NCBI GenBank assembly: GCA_947652605.1
Contig: OX393576.1
Span: 61,356,966 to 61,420,965, forward strand
Direction: 5' to 3'
Length of the DNA: 64,000 bases
Source: Elmis aenea
Taxonomy: Eukaryota; Arthropoda; Insecta; Coleoptera; Elmidae
Under the pieces are notes generated by a model, which did not search any database, was not told the DNA's origin, and saw only the letters and a program-made list of their open reading frames with translations. Both the position numbers and the translations under genes were made by a program. Below, one piece after another: positions 57,371 to 64,000 of the stretch (positions within the stretch are counted from its first letter, which is position 1; every line of letters starts with the position of its first letter).

Positions 57371-57775
57371 AGCCGCGTACTGACCAAAATGAGTTCGCGA
57401 ACTCGGTTCGCGCACTCAGTTTGCGAACTCTCGTCCATACCAGGTTCGCAAACACGTCCACATCAAAACATTATTGTGTTCGTAACAGCTCCAAAACAGT
57501 TGGTAAAGGGTTTGCGTTTTGTAAATAATTATGTCTTCAAGCTTAGGGCTTATCGATGATAGACACCAACCACAAATAACGTGTGCAGTCAGTATTTGAG
57601 GTTATGGCAGGCACGAGTTCGCGAACAGCCCCTTTGATGTACCGCCTCAAGAGCGAACTCTGCCCGAACTGGCGAGCTACTCGCGAGCTGTTCGCGAACT
57701 GTTTGCATACTCCAGGTACACACCGGGTTCGCGAACAGTTCGCGAACTGTTCGCGAACCCGGTGTGTACGCGGCT
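57371..57775. mobile_element. PIF/Harbinger-like MITE, 405 bp, rich in GTTCGCGAAC
   Basis: Terminal repeats AGCCGCGTAC and GTACGCGGCT, perfect over 10 bp, flanked by TTA at 57368-57370 and 57776-57778. The interior holds about ten copies of the palindrome GTTCGCGAAC or close variants, mostly clustered at both ends. Its left flank lies 3-5 bp from the palindromic element at 56401-57365. The frames in it are repeat artefacts. Confidence 0.85.
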
Positions 57776-57778
57776 TTA

Positions 57779-59406
57779 TAAGTACTGATAAACTGTATAC
57801 TACAGAAATTTATAGTACAAAATAATAAATTCGATTAGCGAAAACACCACCAAAGATACAGAATCTATCGCTGTTTAAGATAAATTTCACTCACTTAAAT
57901 TGTCTAAAAATGACAGTAAATAAACAAAAAGAAACCTTAATTCGTGACAATTAAGATTTTAAATGTCTACAAAAGCATCACTGAATTTTGAAAAATAAAA
58001 TTACAGGCATTAACATCAATATCAACAACGTACAATGAATATATTATAGCAGTGTGACAACCACAAATTTATTATGTAGATTCATGAATAAGTTTGAAGA
58101 TAAATCTTCGAACTACGGCATTGTTAGGGATATATTATGTATGCACGTATATTCCTGTTTATTATCTTTACGTGAAAATGCAAATTTTATCAATGCGCTT
58201 GAAACAAAGATACATTTAATTACCGACGAATAATTACAAAGGTTCGCATAAATAATATACTAACAAGAAACATTATCAACTGCGAGTAATTTTCGCATTC
58301 CGCTCAGTGATTCTCAGATAAATTAAATATTTGTGCTTAACAGGCTTAAAATATTTGTACTGACGTCTGCTTGGTCCGTTACGAAACTTACAGATTGAGT
58401 TTTTGGGAATAGATAGCTTGCATATGAAAAATTTTGGGGCCTATAAACTTTTCTATTAGCAGCTAGAAATATGACTTTAAATGTCTTCATTTCATTGGAA
58501 TTCTATTAAAGCGAAAATTCATCAGAATAATTATAATATGTTATATTTCAAAGTAACTGTTAATTAACGCAAGTTTCTTATTTCACTTAAGCTCTGAGCA
58601 ATATTCTCAACAGCTACTCTAAATTTGAATTCTGCTATTTCTGAAGATGGGAAATCAATTAAATTACCAAAGTTTCAAAACTTTTGCTTTAACTTTTATT
58701 GGCGAAATCGGAAAAACAATTTAGAATCAAGTTTCCGAGTTATACTTACTTTGAGAACTTTCCGAAATTAAATATCAGTAGATCATATGATATTTGTTAA
58801 TTAAACGAAGTTTATTTTTCATTTATGTATTTTCGTTAAGCAACTAATTTTTATAAAAACAAGAAATCACAAACAAAAGCGTTTAGATAAATTTCCATTA
58901 ACCTATTGGGTTACATTCATAAATATGTTTTAATTCACCGAAAATATTTCTGTAGTGGAATCTGACATACCTACTAGATAGTTTTAACATTTGGTGTTCA
59001 AGTATACAATATGTAACCTACGTTTGTCGAACAAACAAAGTTTGCAATTATCCTTTGGGCAAGTCCGTAACAACCCTGTGTTCCAGTCTTTGCCACAACA
59101 AGGGCGCAATAAATTACAACCTTTTTATGCAAATTGCCTAAATAAACCTTTATTTGTTTATGTATAAAATAAACATAAATTACTTAAACGAATATTAAAC
59201 ATACAGCTCAGAACTCTCGAAAAACTGCACACATCAAATGACAAGGGTTTATTAAGGTTTGCCAAATATGTGCAAAAATTACAAAGCACTAACAAATAAG
59301 CACAAAACGCTAACAAAAAGTTTGACAATGAATTGATCCACAAAGGTAATTAGTTTTAAACAGCCTTTAAGAGCCAATTTTATTTAACAAACCTTATAAA
59401 TCATAA
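57779..59406. other. Presumed CASK intron, nothing recognised
   Basis: Non-coding sequence; no bounded element or exon was supported. Confidence 0.5.
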
Positions 59407-60290
59407 TATTGGGTGGACCAAAAGTCACTTTACCACTTAAAAATTAAATCTTTTTGCTATTATATTTTATTTATTTTTTTTTAGATCTTAAAATATAGAA
59501 TTTGGAAATAAATTGTGGATAAATTAACGACAGATCGTGTAAAACTTATTGAGTTTTACTTTAAACATCAGCGGTTGTTTTTACCCAGAGAGCATATGCG
59601 ACATTCTAACGAAGTAAATCATCCGTCAAAACCAGCGGTATTGGCCCTCATTCGGCGTTTTCAACAGCAAGGTTCCATTTGCTTAATTTTTTTGGTTATA
59701 TGTACTTTCCAATTTAATTTACTATCTAGGTGTAGTCCTAGGTATTTTAAGGACATGGTTTGCGGTATTTGTACGGTGTTTCAAGAAAATAGGTGGACAT
59801 AGATCTGTTCTTAGTGTAAACGTTATATGGTTTGATTTGGTCTCGTTTATTTTATTCCATTTTTTAGGCCAGCTTTCAAGGGTATTTAGATATTCTTGGA
59901 GGAATGAATGTGCGCGACGAACATCACTATGGCTAGTTAATATAACAGTATCTTCCGCAAATGTTCCTATTGTTATGTTTGGTGACACTGGAGGATCTAA
60001 TGTAAATAGAAGATACAGTAGCGGTTCCAAGACACTTCCCTGGGGAACCGCGGAGTTGATAGGTAGTAGAGCCGAGACGTCGCCTTTAACTCTCGTTCAA
60101 AATTGTCGATTATTTTAGATAAGATTCCAATAACTTAAAGAATCCTGGCAGGTGTTTTTTGATTTTATATAGTAGTCCTGCATGCCAAACTCTTGAACGC
60201 TTGGCTTACATCAAAGAACACTGATGTGCAGTTATCAGTAAAAAAAGTTTTTAATTTTTAATTGGTAAAGCGACTTTTGGCCCACCCTGT
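59407..60290. mobile_element. TIR DNA element with transposase N-terminus, interrupted by a LINE
   Basis: The left end GGGTGGACCAAAAGTCACTT (59410) is matched by the inverse of the right end, TACAGGGTGGGCCAAAAGTC. 59515-59690 on the plus strand encodes KLTTDRVKLIEFYFKHQR then PAVLALIRRFQQQGS, a helix-turn-helix start (DUF4817-like) of a Tc1/mariner-type transposase. The rest is replaced by a jockey-type LINE fragment on the opposite strand. Confidence 0.75.
59695..60235 (-). pseudogene. Jockey-clade LINE reverse transcriptase fragment
   Basis: Read on the minus strand: DVSQAFKSLA near 60200, LIN-type AVPQGS block decayed near 60040, then PLLYLLFTLDPPVSPNITIG and FAEDTVILTSHSDVRRAHSF (the A-D-D equivalent is AED), then LNTLESWPKKWNKINETKSN. 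Stops and shifts occur. It is antisense to its host element and dead. Confidence 0.85.
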
Positions 60291-62276
60291 ATCAATAGAC
60301 AAATTTAATGTTTAACACCACCACCAGTGGTAAAAGTCACTATTTTAAACAATTTTTTTATGACTTTAGGTACGCAAAAATTATTAAATGATTTTTATGC
60401 ACTTAACAAATTAGCGTATTCAAGATTTTTTCAGTCACATTGTTCTTTAGTCTTTGATAAATTTCATTATAGGTATATGTGCATAACTATCGCATATTGG
60501 ACGGAACAACTAAAGAATACTCCTATAAGATAAAACGCAGCCGGGCGCAAACAAATAAAAACGTTAGTGCGGTCGAAAAAGTTAACATGCGAGAGACTTT
60601 TTATATTTGTAAAAACAGTTCGATACTGGAACGGAATAAAATTGTTATGAAATATTACAATAAATTTGGCTACCAGCGGCATTCGCATATCTCGATTCGT
60701 TTTAGTGCACACCGTAAAAAAATATATGTGTGTAGTTTTTTGTAGCGTCCTGCTAGACCGACACATTTTTCATAAGGCTTTTATTTGAAATGGTAAGTAA
60801 TATTCGTATTCCGCTTAAAAAAGAATTTATGGTAACACCATCTTACAATTTTATTTTAGGGTAAAATTTGCATTGATGAAGAAGTTTCGCTTGTTACATT
60901 TAAAATCGCACAGGCGTTTTAGGTTTAAAAAAATAAAAGGTTGACTAAGTCTATTTTTCTTTTTGTTTAAAATTATAGACCAGCCTTGGGACTCTCGTCT
61001 CATAGAGAGTTGGTTTAATAATCAATAAAATAATTAGCTACTAGAACAAATCTTAAAACTAGCATTAGTAAAAATCACAAACAAAAAAAAAACACTTTCC
61101 CTTATATAATGGCCAAGAAGAAGTTATGCATTTTTCGTTTGAAAACCCACAAATATTTTTTTGCGTAAATCCTTGATAGAATTTTCGGTTTTCACAATAG
61201 TGGCCCTTTAGGCTTAAGGAATGTAAACAACAGCTCAAAACTGCCAAGTATTTCGTCGTTAAATCTATCGCCAGAGGCCTATAACACCATAGCAATAGTA
61301 TCGGTTATAGCTTACTAGATTAACTTTATCGGAATAGCCTAATAACTCAACATTTCGCTGGGCCTGTATTATGTTGGTACAACAGTAATGTAACTCAATA
61401 CTATTACTCTTGGGGCAGTTTACAGCGACGTATTTTATGTAAGAGTTAATAGAAAACGTTTTATGTATACAAAAACTGATATTTTTGATATTTTGAATTA
61501 GTTCTCGATTAGAAGTGACGTTTTCAAGCGATATTTATCAAAAGATGATGCACTACACTTTTCTAGTTAATACAAATACTTAATATTAATCTGTAAATGA
61601 TTTCTTGGATTAGAAAAGTCCAATTCATGTATTAAAAAAGGTATTTAAATGCAAATTTTGATATACTTTATCGAATCGTATAAGAAAAACACACAAAATG
61701 GATGGAAAATCTACTATATTAAACTTGATATATTACAATAAAATTTCCAAATACGCCTATATTTCTTGCACAGAAGGCATTTTAAACCTAACTGCGCGTA
61801 GATTTGAGTTTGGAGTCTTTATGAGTTATAAAACAGCAATGATATTTCCACCAAAAGTTTTGAATTAGAATTTTCACATTAACACACGCATATAAATGTA
61901 TATAAACTTTGTGCAGTTGGCTACATCTGTAACCCAATAACATTACGAAAACGAGAATTTTAATAGTCTATTGTTTTTATGGAACCATTAGCTCCTTGAC
62001 GGTACTTGTTATACAAAATTAAAATCCTTGTAAACTTGATTAAGTTCTACTAAATGCATAATAATAGTAACAAGCGAGATTTGGTACTAACATACATCTA
62101 ACTTGGTTACTTGATTTAATTACACAGCAAAAATTACATAAGAAAGAAATAACGCAATTGAAAAATTACACAGGGAAGAAATTACACCAGGAAGACATTT
62201 TACACTGAGTTAATTACACATTTTAACAAAAGCTATGAAATAATTCCTAAAAGTATTCAAAAACCGACCGGTGATC
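60291..62276. other. Presumed CASK intron, mostly unrecognised
   Basis: 60955-61020 shares a short repeat with 42540-42650. Opposing frames at 60327-60766 have no family motif. Confidence 0.45.
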
Positions 62277-63317
62277 TATACAGGGTGGTCCACATAGACG
62301 GGCCACTATTGGGATCTCGTAAATGGTAAGAGCTATAAAGAAGTTTAAATTAGACAAATTGTTTTCCTTTCTGAGACCCATTCAGTGATGCTTTAATGTT
62401 TTAAAGTAGTTCCATCGACGCTTGATGATAAACAGAAATCAAAATGAGATTTAAAAAAAAAAAATCGTTAACAACTCGACTATAATTGAAGGTACAAAAT
62501 ATGTTTGGAAAAGAAGTTGTAGATTTTTATACGCACTGTAAAATGAAAACATTCATTTGTTTCGATATTGTTTAAATTTATGGCACTCTATAGCTTTTTG
62601 ATAAATTTTATTTGCTTTGAGCCTAAATATCAAAAAAGATACATTGAAAGGAGAAAAAAAAAAAGCTATTTCATGAGGTCATAGCCAACTATGATTTCCA
62701 TTTAAAAAATTTAAGGTTGTAATTTATTTAACAATTTAAACAATATTGAAACAAATGATTGTTTTCATTTTATAGTGCGTAAAAATTCTACAACTTTCTT
62801 CCCAAACATATTTTTTATACCATCAAGTATAACCGAGTTACTAACGATTTAAGAAAAATGCCCATTTTGGTTTTTGTTTATTATCTAGCACAGGGGTGAG
62901 CAAACTTTTCATACCACGCCCCCATTTTTTTTAGCTTGCGCCCCCCTCAATTTTTTTTCGCTGTAAAGTTAGCAGCCATCAATAATTTTCGATCAACCGA
63001 TACGAAATATTAGAGAAATAGAACATTGTAAACAGAAAAAAATATATAAAATGTAAAAAAAACTCATTTTTTTCTTTCAAAATTGTATCATGGCTGGCAT
63101 TGCGCCTTCCGCATCATTCGTCGCGCCCCCAAATGGGGGCGCGCCCCCTAGTTTGCGCACCCCTGATCTAGCATATCAAAGATTTTTTTAAAATACATTT
63201 AAGCATCACTGGGTAGGTCTCACAAAGGGGTACAATTTGTCTAATTCAAACTTCTTTGTAGCTCTTACCGTTTACGAGATCCCAGTAGTGGCCCTTTTAT
63301 GTGGACCACTCTGTATA
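62277..63317. mobile_element. Long palindromic TIR element, interrupted by a hAT MITE
   Basis: TATACAGGGTGGTCCACATA faces GTGGACCACTCTGTATA. The arms pair through GGGATCTCGTAAATGGTAAG, GTTTAAATTAGACAAATTG and the ATGAAAACATTCATTTG block near 62552 against 62760. Each arm is about 370 bp once the 275-bp insertion in the right arm is removed. Confidence 0.85.
62891..63165. mobile_element. hAT-like MITE, 275 bp, perfect 8-bp target duplication
   Basis: The ends are CAGGGGTGAGCAAACTTTTC and AGTTTGCGCACCCCTG. ATCTAGCA stands on both sides (62883-62890 and 63166-63173). The subterminal blocks are GC-rich (GCGCCCCC/GGGGGCGC). Non-coding. Confidence 0.92.
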
Positions 63318-64000
63318 TTATAATTATTTCTTTCGATAATTCGATACAAGTCTCACTAATCTCTTTAATTTTATGTGGCGAGTCAAAGGTAAGTATTATG
63401 AAATATTGAAAGGTAATAAGGATAAATGGTCGGTAAAATATTTATCATTTCGTAGTTGTTACAAACAACAAAAATCGTGTAATTTTTTTCTGTGAAATTT
63501 CGACTTGACACCATATAACTTATGTATGATAGCCTCTTGCAATGTTGAATTAATTTATACATATAGGTGTAGGTTATCTGAAATATGCGTACTACATACG
63601 TAATTTGAGTTTAAAAAAAATACACAACAGCTTTTAAAGTGAGTCTTTTAAGGCTACAGAAAGGCGAATGTTTTTAGAAACAAGATGAGTGATTTTTAAA
63701 GCTAGTTAGTTTCACCAACAAAGTTAAGCCTGAAAGATACAAAACAAAATTGCATAATCCATCAAAAACGCACTTAATACTATACCATCAACTTACGTAG
63801 CAAAGCATAGTGCCCCTAGTTCACATTAGGCCACTTTGTGCGCACAAACAGAAGTTCAATAAAGCTCAGCTTTCTCGATATTATCGCTTTCATAGAAGAC
63901 CATTGGGATATGTTTGCACTCTGCTTGTTTGTCGCGAATGGCACCCGAGGTACACAAACCTCTCACTTTACCAAAACACACTTTTATCCGTCTATGTACA
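63318..64000. other. Right edge, presumed CASK intron
   Basis: No exon was found. From 63812 a sequence CCTAGTTCACATTAGGCCAC resembles a MITE end continuing past the window, but there is no partner to test it. Confidence 0.4.

Noticed and set aside
57255..57461. Repeated short words suggesting a spaced array
   Set aside because: Not a CRISPR: eukaryotic context, irregular spacing, and the repeat is the MITE subterminal palindrome.
57304..57825. Frames with repeated FANS/RVREQFANC words
   Set aside because: Produced by the GTTCGCGAAC palindromes of a MITE.
58741..58800. Donor-like GTAAGTATA on the minus strand, considered as an upstream CASK exon end
   Set aside because: The preceding codons do not read as the L27 or kinase sequence expected before ALLQAHDVV.
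60467..60766. Overlapping 88- and 99-codon frames on opposite strands
   Set aside because: Neither carries a recognisable domain, and the region shows no splice-site or repeat boundary pattern.
63780..63850. Donor-like GTAAGTTG near 63795, considered as an upstream CASK exon
   Set aside because: The upstream translation has stops and no L27 or kinase motif.

Overview
The window is nuclear DNA of an animal, very probably an insect (a beetle is my best guess from the transposon mix, but this is not secure). It is AT-rich and intron-rich. It carries parts of two conserved minus-strand genes, separated and filled by transposable elements (TEs). No bacterial-style operons, rRNA, tRNA or CRISPR arrays were seen.

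Gene 1 is ATG16 (ATG16L1 type), the autophagy scaffold. Seven coding exons run leftward from the start codon at 24266 to 13893. They give the N-terminal ATG5-binding helix, the long coiled coil and the first two WD40 repeats (345 codons, with phases that join exactly). A probable non-coding first exon lies at about 24880-25035. The rest of the WD40 propeller is not visible, so the last recognised intron is longer than 13 kb or the remaining exons lie left of base 1.

Gene 2 is CASK (CAMGUK), the synaptic and junctional MAGUK scaffold. Ten coding exons from 49007 to 32340 give the end of the L27 region, the PDZ domain, the SH3 domain, the basic HOOK and the guanylate-kinase-like domain, ending in the family's usual WVY-type C-terminus (456 codons plus stop). 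The upstream CaM-kinase and L27 exons were not found. They are expected right of base 64000, so the 15 kb from 49008 onward reads as intron. A possible 30-bp cassette microexon lies at 38687-38716.

Between the two genes (25.0-32.3 kb) is a putative small spliced minus-strand transcript with a 59-codon ORF, followed by AT-rich non-coding DNA. Almost everything else is mobile DNA. At the left end is a broken pogo/Tigger-like transposase; then a Penelope-like GIY-YIG fragment; several terminal-inverted-repeat (TIR) elements ending in ACAGGGTG/CACCCTGT; five very long palindromes; two jockey-type LINE fragments sitting inside TIR elements; two RTE-like LINE fragments, one split by about 1.47 kb of nested insertions; an internally deleted piggyBac; hAT-like and PIF/Harbinger-like MITEs, some with good target-site duplications; and several satellite-like repeats.

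The least explained signal is a set of four hairpins of unrelated arm sequence. All have a GAGCC-(short loop)-GCGAG type core at the dyad centre (13.05, 16.63, 45.86 and 46.59 kb). Also notable are the palindromes inside ATG16 and CASK introns, which would make long double-stranded RNA in the pre-mRNAs, and a minisatellite whose unit is centred on a GGGTATC/GATATCCC dyad.
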